23,587 nucleotides of DNA from a virus, in IMG/VR virus record IMGVR_UViG_3300038416_000012, positions 1-23,587 of that record. One strand, 5' to 3'. Both the position numbers and the translations under genes were made by a program. Below are positions 12,714-20,329 of this stretch, piece by piece. The notes below the pieces were generated by a model. The model was not told the origin of the DNA and did not search any database. It was given only the letters and a program-made list of their open reading frames with translations. Every line of letters starts with the position of its first letter. Position 1 is the first letter of the stretch.

Positions 12714-13709
12714 TTATCTACCTCCTAAAACACGGGCGAGGTTTTCGTTGTACCCCTCAGGGTCTGCGTGAACGATATCCGTGTATGCCTGTTCGTAGGT
12801 GACTGCTCCACCGCTCTTTCTAACGGCTTCTTTTGCCAGGGCGTCCCATCGGACAAGTGGATCCTGTGCGTCAGTACCGCTCTCGGCTTCGGAGCCGAAC
12901 TCAGCGAACAGATCGCCTTTAGCAAGCATCTCTTCGTGAGCGTCTAAAAGCTGGATAAACCGCTTAAAATGACTCTCGTCCATTACATCCCCTGCATACT
13001 TAAGCAGTGGGATGAAGTCCGGGCCCTTCGCAATGTGCTCGTAGGAAGCGGCTTTCTGGACATAGATACGGTCAACCGCATCACTTTCCAGCTTCTCGAT
13101 CCTTGCGTCTTTCTCTACCATCATGCGGTAGAGCGGACGGACAGCTTTCTGAACGTCCTCTGGCAGGAGGTCGATATCCTCTTTCTTTTCGATCTTTGCG
13201 AGGGCTTTTTCAATATCTGTTTTCTTCATTTTCGTAGCTCTCGATTTCGTGGTGCCGTCACCATCACCATCACAACCATCGTCATCATCGTCGTCGTCTC
13301 CGTCATCAGCAGGCTTAGAAGCCTTAGCGAATCCAGAGAGTTGAGCGATCTTGTCGAAGGTATCAGAAGGTAATTCATCAGCGACGCTCTTGGTAAGCTT
13401 CACTGCGCCTGTTAAGGCTTCATACGCTTCAGGTGGCAGCCCAGGAAATGCTTTTTGTACTTCTTCGCTATCGTTGGTCTCTTGTTTGAGCACGTCGATA
13501 GCGAAGGCTGCATCTTCTGATTCTGACATAAAACTAGACTCCGTTAACCCTTTAGTGAGCTTTATGCGCTTACGCGCAGCTCCACGGGTAACCAGATGTA
13601 CCCCTCCTTCTTTAGAGAGGTTGACATCTTCTAAACGAGTAGGGCCGTGTTCGCCTTTATTTAAAGAGCTAAGGCTAAGTGCATCATTTGAATAATCTTT
13701 AGTGTTCAC
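12714..13709 (-). CDS. Scaffold-like protein carrying an XkdF C-terminal tail
   Basis: The ORF is 331 codons long from GTG. Residues 24-54 (TRLEDVNL, VHLVTRGAARKR, IKLTKG) match the tail usual for XkdF-like proteases, which ends in 'slVdrgAn...f.lvK'. The rest is acidic and helical, with charged helices around 165-245. It has an aspartate run near 135-150 (DDGDDDDDDDG). That part is probably the head scaffold. A better scaffold start is ATG at 13529 (residue 61), with GGAG nine bases upstream. The ORF is in the same frame as the protease upstream, separated by one TAA and eleven open codons. Confidence 0.78.
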   Translation of the reverse strand: MNTKDYSNDALSLSSLNKGEHGPTRLEDVNLSKEGGVHLVTRGAARKRIKLTKGLTESSFMSESEDAAFAIDVLKQETNDSEEVQKAFPGLPPEAYEALTGAVKLTKSVADELPSDTFDKIAQLSGFAKASKPADDGDDDDDDDGCDGDGDGTTKSRATKMKKTDIEKALAKIEKKEDIDLLPEDVQKAVRPLYRMMVEKDARIEKLESDAVDRIYVQKAASYEHIAKGPDFIPLLKYAGDVMDESHFKRFIQLLDAHEEMLAKGDLFAEFGSEAESGTDAQDPLVRWDALAKEAVRKSGGAVTYEQAYTDIVHADPEGYNENLARVLGGR

Positions 13710-13742
13710 CTGAGCCTTGGTACTCTTCTCGTTTCGCTCGCT

Positions 13743-14267
13743 TTACGGGCTTTCCGGTATGCGTAACCCATTTCCATCGATACTATACGCGCCGAATTCG
13801 CCGCTCTCAACGCGCTTTGTTAGCGTATCGTTTATTCTGGTGTACAGCACCCAGTCGTCTTTTTTGACGTACTCCGGCCCATCGAACGTTTCGAGGGTGA
13901 AGTCAACGGGAGCGATAAAGCTCTCCACCGGCACAGCTTGATCCGATTTTACGGGTTTAACGTGGTGGGCTCCTACAGGGCCATAAGAGCTTTGCGATTT
14001 GATCGCATTAGCGAGATAGTCACGAGCCATCTTACGCAGGTCATCAGGATACATAAAATCCTTCTGCGTATCTAGCTCACAGGCTTCCCCCTTATGGCAC
14101 GCTGAGTACACAACACCGACCACGACGTTATCGGATTCGGCCTTCAACAGTCGTGCGGTATAGTGCCGGGTTGCTGCTGATTTCTGTATCGTCCTAAAAT
14201 CGTTTTGTGCGTTTATATAGCTTGCGTGTATCTCTTTAGAAACGGCGGCTTTTTCGGGCCGCCTCAT
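13743..14267 (-). CDS. XkdF-like prohead protease, ends early
   Basis: The 174-residue protein shows the XkdF-type protease core: NVVVGVVYSAC as first strand, ELDTQKDFMYPDDLRKMARDYL, GAHHVKP (H101/H102, candidate catalytic histidine), AVPVESFIAPVDF (S116, candidate nucleophile), WVLYTRINDTL and ESGEFGAYSIDGNG. Such proteases trim the scaffold and capsid during maturation. Start is TGATG, overlapping the upstream stop by one base. The product ends right after the G(A/F)SIxG motif, whereas related proteins continue for some 50 residues. Those residues seem to be encoded in frame past the TAA. Confidence 0.84.
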   Translation of the reverse strand: MRRPEKAAVSKEIHASYINAQNDFRTIQKSAATRHYTARLLKAESDNVVVGVVYSACHKGEACELDTQKDFMYPDDLRKMARDYLANAIKSQSSYGPVGAHHVKPVKSDQAVPVESFIAPVDFTLETFDGPEYVKKDDWVLYTRINDTLTKRVESGEFGAYSIDGNGLRIPESP

Positions 14268-15661
14268 CAGTTTTTTTGGTAACGTGCCTCAAGACTTTTA
14301 GCCAGCATGAGCCTTTTACGTTGGAACTCCTGCTCAGCACGAGGTACGCCGAGCTCAAGCAGTATCGGATGTGGTAAGGTAAAGTCTATATCTCTACCTA
14401 ACAATTTCTTTACAGTATGTCCTAATGCAACCCTAACCATCTTATGACCTTTCTCGATGCGGTTTAACTCAGTATCAAACCAGTCAGACCATTTTTCGAT
14501 TTCATCTGTATTTGGTTCACGAGGTGTGCCATTATCGTGCTTACGCAGGTGTGGTACAAGATACATAAACGCAATATCGTTTCGAGTCAGGTTAAGCGGT
14601 TTTAGATACCTCTCATCAAAGATCCTGCCAGGTTTGCCGGTCATCGCTGACTTACGGATTGTATCGTTTGGACTTGGTGATGCCGCGATAAAGAGCACCT
14701 GGGCACGAGGACCAATGTATGTTTCAACATCTAACTTTTGAATGTTGTCTGGAGCATCTTCACCTATGTCTTTGTAGTAGCTTCTGAGCGTTGTTTTCAT
14801 TGATGCGAGTTCATCCGGTGGGATACCTTTTGACTGATTGATTCGTCCCGCTGCTGCTGCAAGTGCTGTTCTGTTTATTTTGAACTGTCCGTTGATTATA
14901 TCTCCAACAGGGAACTTAAAGTCAGAAAGCTTGTTTGGGTTTGGTGCGCTCCACAGATAACCTCTTTTGAGCTGGCTGAAGTTAATGTCGCCATCGGCGT
15001 TCGTAGCTGCTGCAACCATACGCTTTTGTGCTGCACCGGCGTCCCATGCTCCTGTATCCGCTATCGGTGCGTCTTGTTTACCATGAGCGTCCTTATCGAC
15101 ATCTTCTTTGCTCATATTCTGGCACGCGGTCCGTGTCTTCTCACAGTCCTTTTCGGCTTCAGATCCGGTTTCTCCAGCTTTCTCTTTCAGTTTCATACAG
15201 TTATCTACGACACCTTGACAACCGCCAGCCTTCTCGACTGATTTTTGGGATTGCTGTACTGTGGTGTTAGGTGGGGTTTCCGGACCTGAACCACCTTGCT
15301 GGCATGGTGGACACGCCGGACAATCGGGGCAGCCCTGTGATGACGGTGAAGTCTGGTCGGTGTTGTTCATGCCACTGGGTAAATCCTGTTTGCCGATTCC
15401 TTGTTCAGCATTAACGTCTTGCTGCGTAGCAGCTGCTTGTGCTGACTCGACCGCCCCCTCTGCTGCGGTTTGCGCTTCTTGTGCTGCGGCTCGTCTGTTT
15501 TCAGCAGCGGCCATGCCACCAGCTTTAGGCATCACTTGCTGGTGTAGTTTCTCCCAGACCCCTGGGGGTAAATACTGCTTGACGCTTTCAAACATCGCGT
15601 CAACGTATTGCGGACTGTATGTTCTTTTTTCGATTTCGACTTCTTCAACAGTTTCATTCAT
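14267..15661 (-). CDS. Capsid-maturation partner fused to a uracil-DNA-glycosylase-like domain
   Basis: The 464-residue protein has four parts. Residues 1-95 are helical, Ala/Gln-rich. Residues 96-200 hold a linker with CPDCPACPPC (111-120) and scattered cysteines. Residues 227-302 (KRGYLWSAPNP, FPVGDIINGQFKINRTAL, AAAGRINQ, SYYKDIGED) match the region found in XkdF-type protease polypeptides. Residues 318-442 resemble family-4 uracil-DNA glycosylases: QVLFIAASPSPND, GRIFDERYLKPLNLTRNDIAFMYLVPHLR, PREPNTDEIEKWSDWF, VALGHTVKKLLG and TLPHP. The first motif lacks the usual GExPG, so activity is uncertain. It is coupled to the protease by TGATG. Confidence 0.7.
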   Translation of the reverse strand: MNETVEEVEIEKRTYSPQYVDAMFESVKQYLPPGVWEKLHQQVMPKAGGMAAAENRRAAAQEAQTAAEGAVESAQAAATQQDVNAEQGIGKQDLPSGMNNTDQTSPSSQGCPDCPACPPCQQGGSGPETPPNTTVQQSQKSVEKAGGCQGVVDNCMKLKEKAGETGSEAEKDCEKTRTACQNMSKEDVDKDAHGKQDAPIADTGAWDAGAAQKRMVAAATNADGDINFSQLKRGYLWSAPNPNKLSDFKFPVGDIINGQFKINRTALAAAAGRINQSKGIPPDELASMKTTLRSYYKDIGEDAPDNIQKLDVETYIGPRAQVLFIAASPSPNDTIRKSAMTGKPGRIFDERYLKPLNLTRNDIAFMYLVPHLRKHDNGTPREPNTDEIEKWSDWFDTELNRIEKGHKMVRVALGHTVKKLLGRDIDFTLPHPILLELGVPRAEQEFQRKRLMLAKSLEARYQKN

Positions 15662-15684
15662 CTCTACTTTGGTCCTCTCTAAAT

Positions 15685-16509
15685 TTATCGTTCATATGCG
15701 CGCTTCTTCGGAATCTGCTTCGGTTTCTGAGATTGAACCATTCTGTAAAAATCATTCTCAGATAACTCTTGACCATTTACCGTGACCCCACCTTTACCAT
15801 ACATACTCATTGGCGGTAGTCTTGGGGCCATTTTATTCGGGTCAGCGAGTAAACTACTCGGGTTATTTGACGTCGTAGCTTGTGGTCTTTGCTTTTCTAT
15901 TGACCTAAGCATCGCTTCCTGTTGCTCTGCGCTAGGCTGTGGTCGGCCATCATGAGGCATTAACATCGCATGTCTGACTTCATGCTGTCTTTCTATCTCT
16001 TCATCGTGTAAGGTAAGCAAATAGGTAAGCGCGATCTCGGGGGTGATTTGCATAGCACTAAGCATTGCTTTCTCAACGGCAGAGATACCCGGGCGTGACA
16101 ACATACTGGCACGCATGCCGTCGATCATTGCGTCCCAGCGTTCGAGTAAATCTCCAGACAGGTCAAGCTTGAACGGCTTAAGTTTCTTCTTTTTCTTGGC
16201 TGCTTTGGCGAACTGCGCCTCTATTTCTTTTTGCTTGGCCTCGAACTGCTTGAGCTGTTCTTCTTCTTGACTTGCTTGGAGTGCGGCGAGTGCTTCGGGT
16301 TCGGAGGCAGTTGAGATAGCTTCTAAGAACTCAACGTCTGCGGTTTCTTCGGTTGGTTGTTTCTCTTGCTCTGGAAAGAGTTTATCATGAAGTTCTTTTT
16401 CGATTTCTTCAATGCTCTTTTTATCGGTAGGCTCAATTATAACCTCAGCTTCCTTCTTCTTAGTGACTTTCTTAGTTTTAGGTTTAGCTTCTTTTTTTTC
16501 AGCTGGCAT
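15685..16509 (-). CDS. Lys-rich head-associated protein, unknown
   Basis: The 274-residue product begins with a strongly basic tail of about 20 residues rich in KK pairs, then acidic helices (IEEIEKELHDKL, ISTASEPEALAALQ), a coiled-coil-like EEEQLKQFEAKQKEIEAQF, a KKKKKLKP cluster near 107 and a helical domain with LERWDAMIDGMRASML. The C-terminal third is low in structure, ending with VTVNGQELSENDFYRMVQ. I recognise no family. It has a near-perfect AGGAGGATTTA Shine-Dalgarno that overlaps the stop of the small upstream ORF. Position between portal and maturation genes suggests an internal head role. Confidence 0.72.
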   Translation of the reverse strand: MPAEKKEAKPKTKKVTKKKEAEVIIEPTDKKSIEEIEKELHDKLFPEQEKQPTEETADVEFLEAISTASEPEALAALQASQEEEQLKQFEAKQKEIEAQFAKAAKKKKKLKPFKLDLSGDLLERWDAMIDGMRASMLSRPGISAVEKAMLSAMQITPEIALTYLLTLHDEEIERQHEVRHAMLMPHDGRPQPSAEQQEAMLRSIEKQRPQATTSNNPSSLLADPNKMAPRLPPMSMYGKGGVTVNGQELSENDFYRMVQSQKPKQIPKKRAYER

Positions 16510-16518
16510 TAAATCCTC

Positions 16519-16611
16519 CTAAACGTGAAATATAATTCCGTAAATCATTTCAGCAATGAGAACACCGGCGATTATGATTATGAGCTCTTGCAGACATTCT
16601 TTTATGTTCAT
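16519..16611 (-). CDS. 30-aa membrane peptide
   Basis: A 30-codon ORF starts six bases after the stop of the upstream membrane-protein gene. The peptide starts MNIKECLQE and is then almost wholly hydrophobic (LIIIIAGVLIAEMIYGIIFHV), one transmembrane helix. No Shine-Dalgarno is visible, so coupling to the upstream gene is likely. Its stop overlaps the Shine-Dalgarno of the next gene, so it fills the gap exactly. I could not assign a function. Small holin-like or regulatory peptides are possibilities. Confidence 0.55.
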   Translation of the reverse strand: MNIKECLQELIIIIAGVLIAEMIYGIIFHV

Positions 16612-16617
16612 TAGATT

Positions 16618-16893
16618 CTAGAAGTGGAATATGAAATGCGCTATGAATATCCAGACCAACGGCCATCCTATGAACATGAACAAAGCAAATGCCGCTTGCC
16701 AGTCTTTTGGTGTATCGGTGATGTCTTTAAGCGCATTGTCTAGTTCTTTCTTTTCTTGTCTTGAAAGCGGTCGCGTTGTTTCTCCGTCTTTGATTACGGA
16801 GGCTTTTAACAGGTCGCTCTTCTTGACTACAACTTTCATTGGCTCATCAAGACCGAAGTCTTCAGGATCGTTCCACACGTTCTTGACCTTCAT
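16618..16893 (-). CDS. Small C-terminally anchored membrane protein
   Basis: The 91-residue protein is charged and helical for its first 65 residues, then has a hydrophobic segment at about 68-91 (AAFALFMFIGWPLVWIFIAHF), rich in aromatic residues, so it is probably tail-anchored. CGGAG precedes the ATG by about seven bases. It lies within the portal-to-capsid gene run, where membrane proteins are not usual, and a second membrane peptide follows it directly. Holin-like or membrane-remodelling roles are possible but not shown by sequence. Confidence 0.72.
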   Translation of the reverse strand: MKVKNVWNDPEDFGLDEPMKVVVKKSDLLKASVIKDGETTRPLSRQEKKELDNALKDITDTPKDWQAAFALFMFIGWPLVWIFIAHFIFHF

Positions 16894-16948
16894 GCTCTGG
16901 CTCCGTTCCTGTTTTACTTAGATACCACGTTCGATATTCTTCAGTCAT
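16862..16948 (-). CDS. Possible 28-aa overlapping ORF
   Basis: The ATG overlaps the stop of the 36-aa ORF (ATGA), and the ORF covers the only gap before the next gene, overlapping that gene's start by 32 bases. It encodes a hydrophilic peptide beginning MTEEYRTWYLSK. The coupling geometry favours it, but it is short and could be chance. Confidence 0.3.
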   Translation of the reverse strand: MTEEYRTWYLSKTGTEPEHEGQERVERS

Positions 16949-17055
16949 TTAATCTCTCTGAATGGACAGTTACTGATATGGTGTTTGAGCTCCCGTTTTA
17001 GCTCATCTATTTGTCTTTCTAACTCTTTAATCCAGTCAACAGTTTCTTTGTCCAT
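16945..17055 (-). CDS. 36-aa coiled-coil ORF after the portal
   Basis: The ATG lies one base after the portal TAG (TAGTATG), with GAGG a few bases upstream. The 36 residues form a heptad-like amphipathic helix (VDWIKELERQIDELKRELKH) followed by a Cys-containing tail. The portal itself ends in a similar coiled-coil (IQALEERVATLEKMI), so the two may interact. No family is recognised. Confidence 0.6.
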   Translation of the reverse strand: MDKETVDWIKELERQIDELKRELKHHISNCPFREIK

Positions 17056-17056
17056 A

Positions 17057-18847
17057 CTACGCCTCGGTTATCATCTTCTCAAGCGTCGCCACACGTTCTT
17101 CCAACGCCTGTATCTTCTGGACTTTATTAACCCGCTTTTTCTTCTTGCCTTTAAGCCCTGGTATATACGCAACACTAAACTCATCCGTTGGGCTATTCAC
17201 GTGCACATCTGTACTAGTCGGTTCGCTCTTTGCGGTTTGAGCTGGCACAGTTGTTCCTGGCGTTCCTGCTAATGTGTACGCTCCAGGATACGGGGTTTCT
17301 TCGTTAAGCGGCTGCGCTCGTTCTCTTCTACGTGCTGGCACCTGTCCAGGTAGCAACGAATCGACCGGCGTTGTGCCTGGTGCGTCTGGCTCTGGTTCAA
17401 GCGGTAGGTGTGCAAGTCGCCACAGTGCGTTTCTAAACTGAACGTCGTCCGGTATTGCAACTCCGCCTCTAGCGACGTTGTTAAGGAAAATCCCCAGATC
17501 GCTTAGTTCCGAGCTTGCTACTTCACCGTGCACTAACCTCGGCATACTTGCAGGGTTTATATCGGGGTTCATCTGCGCTAGTCGTGGAACAGCATAGGAG
17601 TTTATCACTGAACAGATAGAATCTAAAATCGCTGTAATGCTGAGGCTAAACAGGTTATTCCGGGTTTCTGCTAATGCGTACGATCCTGTTGTATCCTGTC
17701 CAAGCATAAGGAAATCTGCTAGAACAGACATTGCGATTAACTTATTGTATCGTTGAATCCCAACATCCGGGAGTAATTGCCTTTGTGATTGTGGGCCTAG
17801 TAATTCAATAGAATACATCTGCCCGCCGCCGCGTTCAGGTGGAAAAGAATTACTTGGTAATACATACCCTTCGTCCTGGTTTCGTTTTAAGTTGCGGACG
17901 TACCGGGTAAGTAGCTGCATCATTGCGGTTGAAGTTGGATCGACGCCGGTTATGACTTCACCTGGAGCACGTATCACAGGAACACCGGCTAAGTCTCGTT
18001 CATACCCGACCATTTCGATTTCTTCTAGCAGCTTTTTAAACTCATACGCCCTGTATGCGCCTCTGAAAAGACTTACGCCTTCTGGGTTGCCCTTGCGTGG
18101 CTTTATCCTGAAGAGTAGCATTTTCTCTATGGGAATTTCAGTTATCTGGAATTTAGGTGGTGCGAGTTGTCTAAAACCTCTAATACCGCCGTGCTCGTCA
18201 AAGTGCCAGTTTAAAAGCGTTTCCTGAGCTCTTGGAGCTAACTTTCTCCATCCTATTCGGCCATCGTCGTAATTTGAATCAAGTGTAGAATCTTCTGGGT
18301 GTGGGCCCTCTCTTTTCTTGTAAACTATCTCAGCAATAGAGTAACCAAATACACCACAACTTAGGATATCCGGCAATGTGTCTTCCCAGGATGTGCTCAT
18401 ATCCTCCCAGCACTGTTCGTAGAACGTAATTGACTTTGCTAATTCCGGGTCTTGCAGGTTGCCGTTTGAATCGCGCTGTCCGTCAATCTCCCACCAGAAA
18501 TTTACACTTCGACAGATCATCTCTACGGTGTACCAGATGGCCGAGATAACAGCGTCCATGTCCCGCATTTCTTTCCATTTGCGGACGCCTCTGGTGTATT
18601 GGAGTTGTTCAAGCCACTCTTCATAGACATACGGCGGGACATACATGAGTCCCGTGGTGCCGTATTCCTGGAACCAGTTGATATTAGGTGGCAAGCCTGG
18701 TGCGCTTGGGCCGTAACCCATTAAGTCACCATAACCTAGTGATGGAAATCCTGTCGCATCCATTGGCTGATCGGTAAGGTCAAATCCTTTAGCTATGATG
18801 CTATTCCGTGTTTCAGCAAAATCAGTTATTCCGTTTGCTTTTACCAT
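17057..18847 (-). CDS. Portal protein
   Basis: The 596-residue protein has the pattern of DUF935/Mu gp29-like and related portals. Visible are KWKEMRDMDAVISAIWYTVEMI (residues about 90-112), a WEDMSTSWEDTLPDILSCGVFGYSIAEIVYK helical clip-like region, ETLLNWHFDEHGGIRGFRQL, LFRIKPRKGNPEGVSLFRGAYRAYEFKK, and later MLLTRYV-type helices with QDTTGSYALAETRNNLFSLSI. Twelve copies form the ring through which DNA enters the head. A long Pro-rich, probably disordered C-terminus (480-540) is followed by a motif at 540-562 shared with the capsid protein, a KKKK patch and a coiled-coil. Start ATG has AAGG and GAGG upstream. Confidence 0.88.
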   Translation of the reverse strand: MVKANGITDFAETRNSIIAKGFDLTDQPMDATGFPSLGYGDLMGYGPSAPGLPPNINWFQEYGTTGLMYVPPYVYEEWLEQLQYTRGVRKWKEMRDMDAVISAIWYTVEMICRSVNFWWEIDGQRDSNGNLQDPELAKSITFYEQCWEDMSTSWEDTLPDILSCGVFGYSIAEIVYKKREGPHPEDSTLDSNYDDGRIGWRKLAPRAQETLLNWHFDEHGGIRGFRQLAPPKFQITEIPIEKMLLFRIKPRKGNPEGVSLFRGAYRAYEFKKLLEEIEMVGYERDLAGVPVIRAPGEVITGVDPTSTAMMQLLTRYVRNLKRNQDEGYVLPSNSFPPERGGGQMYSIELLGPQSQRQLLPDVGIQRYNKLIAMSVLADFLMLGQDTTGSYALAETRNNLFSLSITAILDSICSVINSYAVPRLAQMNPDINPASMPRLVHGEVASSELSDLGIFLNNVARGGVAIPDDVQFRNALWRLAHLPLEPEPDAPGTTPVDSLLPGQVPARRRERAQPLNEETPYPGAYTLAGTPGTTVPAQTAKSEPTSTDVHVNSPTDEFSVAYIPGLKGKKKKRVNKVQKIQALEERVATLEKMITEA

Positions 18848-18913
18848 TATTGCCTTATTCCTCTAATTTGCCTACTTGTACAAGAAGATGGAACGTATGT
18901 TACAAAACCTGTT

Positions 18914-19342
18914 CTACATCATTCGTAACATCTTAACTGCTCTATCATCACCATTTATTTCGTGTATCTTAATGTGTTCTTCAATTGGTAAACAAAGAAG
19001 ATTTACGGGGTTGTTATTCGTTCTGTCTTTGTCTTTGTGATGTACGTGGTATCCCGTTGGTATTCTAACCTTGAAATGTTGTTCCCATGACCTTCGATAA
19101 TCAGTGTAAAACGCTGGCTTATAATCGCTGGAATCCGTAACTTTACCGAAACACATTTCTCCTTTTTCTTTTTCCGGCACGTCTACGTAATATCGTGGAA
19201 ATGAACGCTTACACAGCCCTCGTTGTTTAACTTCGCCGGACGTTTCTACTTCTTTTGTTTGAAGAAATCTACGGTTGTACTCTTTAGCATCCGCCCGTAG
19301 CTCACTAAGGTATTCGTCTAATGTTATGTCTGATCTAGTCAT
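18914..19342 (-). CDS. HNH endonuclease
   Basis: The 142-residue protein ends with a clear HNH module: GYHVHHKDKDRTNNNPVNLLCLPIEEHIKIH, with the HH pair at 101-102, N114 in the PVNLL strand and H123/H127. The N-terminal 90 residues have no recognised domain. HNH proteins next to terminase genes may assist DNA packaging, as for HK97 gp74, or be free-standing homing nucleases. Here the gene lies between the nuclease part of a split terminase and the portal, which leaves both options open. Only a weak Shine-Dalgarno precedes its ATG. Confidence 0.85.
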   Translation of the reverse strand: MTRSDITLDEYLSELRADAKEYNRRFLQTKEVETSGEVKQRGLCKRSFPRYYVDVPEKEKGEMCFGKVTDSSDYKPAFYTDYRRSWEQHFKVRIPTGYHVHHKDKDRTNNNPVNLLCLPIEEHIKIHEINGDDRAVKMLRMM

Positions 19343-19384
19343 TGCTTTTTAGTCTTTCGGCTTTCTTAAATTTCTCGCTTTGTG

Positions 19385-20329
19385 TTAATTTGGTGGTTCC
19401 TCACCACCACGGAAAGGTTTGTCTTCATCCATTGCTAGGTTTGGTAAACGTCTACCTAAATCACTTGCCGGTAACTCTCCGCGTGGCCCGTGAACTGCAA
19501 TAGGCGGATATGGTGTAACACTAGACGCCTGATCACGTTTTAACGCCCACCAGCAGACTAAACATAAAGCAAATACTAAATCGTCATGATCTGACTCGCG
19601 CCACGCTTCGTAGCTTTCATGGCGTGTCCTCTCGTTAATCTTAATCCTAAAGTTCTCAATTTCTCTGATAAGTACGTCTTTATGCTCAAGTCCGTCATCA
19701 ATCTTCAAGAGCTTTTTACCCAACATCGCCTTAGCAGCGCCAACCAAATCTTTCTTAGGCACGTTCCAAACTCCGTTTCCAAAGTTATCATTCTGGCCGC
19801 CGGTCACGTTTACTGGTACACATTTGAGTCCTGATTGCGTGAACATATCGACAATCGGCCTGCCTACGCCTGTGGCATCAACAACAAGACCAACCTGGGC
19901 CCTTGTTAATAGCTTCGTAACCAGCGTAGAGATCCAACGTACGATATCGGGATACGCTGTGCCTTTTTCTAACCGTTCGCAGAATCTAATGTGGTAGGTT
20001 TTGCCTATTGGAGTCTCTTGCGTTACTTTAGCGACTGCGCTTCTGACTGCGCTTTTACCTGTTGCATCACCTATGCCGCTTAGTTCAAACGAATCCCTTG
20101 ACGTTGGTGGAGGTGGAATTAGTTTTGCTTCGGTGCATTCCATTACTGCTACTGCGGTAAAATCGGCAGCTTGTCCAAGGTCTAGGCCTACGAAAAACGT
20201 CCTGTTAATTGAATACTTCTTAGCGCATTCGAGGCAGATAATAAACGGCGCATGGTGTGTTGAGAGTTCGTCTGCTGAGGTAATGGTCTTGTGACAGGCG
20301 TTGCACTGTATATCTTCTTTATCAGCCAT
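19385..20329 (-). CDS. Terminase large subunit, nuclease part, with N-terminal zinc ribbon
   Basis: The 314-residue product has the RNase H-like nuclease of phage terminases as a separate gene. VGLDLGQAADFTAVAV carries D50, GLVVDATGVGRPIVDMF carries D151, and ESDHDDLVFALCLVCWW carries D247/D249/D250, fitting the three acidic positions that bind metal. The nuclease cuts concatemeric DNA at start and end of packaging. Ahead of it residues 9-35 form a zinc ribbon-like CxxC...CxxC (C9, C12, C32, C35), which standard terminases lack at this point. The start overlaps the 65-aa ORF by eight bases, and the C-terminal 45 residues are Pro/Gly-rich. Confidence 0.85.
   Translation of the reverse strand: MADKEDIQCNACHKTITSADELSTHHAPFIICLECAKKYSINRTFFVGLDLGQAADFTAVAVMECTEAKLIPPPPTSRDSFELSGIGDATGKSAVRSAVAKVTQETPIGKTYHIRFCERLEKGTAYPDIVRWISTLVTKLLTRAQVGLVVDATGVGRPIVDMFTQSGLKCVPVNVTGGQNDNFGNGVWNVPKKDLVGAAKAMLGKKLLKIDDGLEHKDVLIREIENFRIKINERTRHESYEAWRESDHDDLVFALCLVCWWALKRDQASSVTPYPPIAVHGPRGELPASDLGRRLPNLAMDEDKPFRGGEEPPN

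Noticed and set aside
13245-13310. Tri-nucleotide repeat-like tract (cat/cgt) as a microsatellite or CRISPR-like repeat
   Set aside because: It is simply the codons of the aspartate run in the scaffold-like protein; units are irregular and there are no spacers.
17057-17059. TAG as a recoded (pyrrolysine) codon
   Set aside because: The portal TAG is followed one base later by a start codon, and other TAG codons here also end genes right before the next start, so TAG acts as a stop.
18875-18884. Perfect palindrome CTTGTACAAG between HNH and portal genes
   Set aside because: A 10-base palindrome is expected by chance at this scale, and nothing links it to a regulator or nuclease site.
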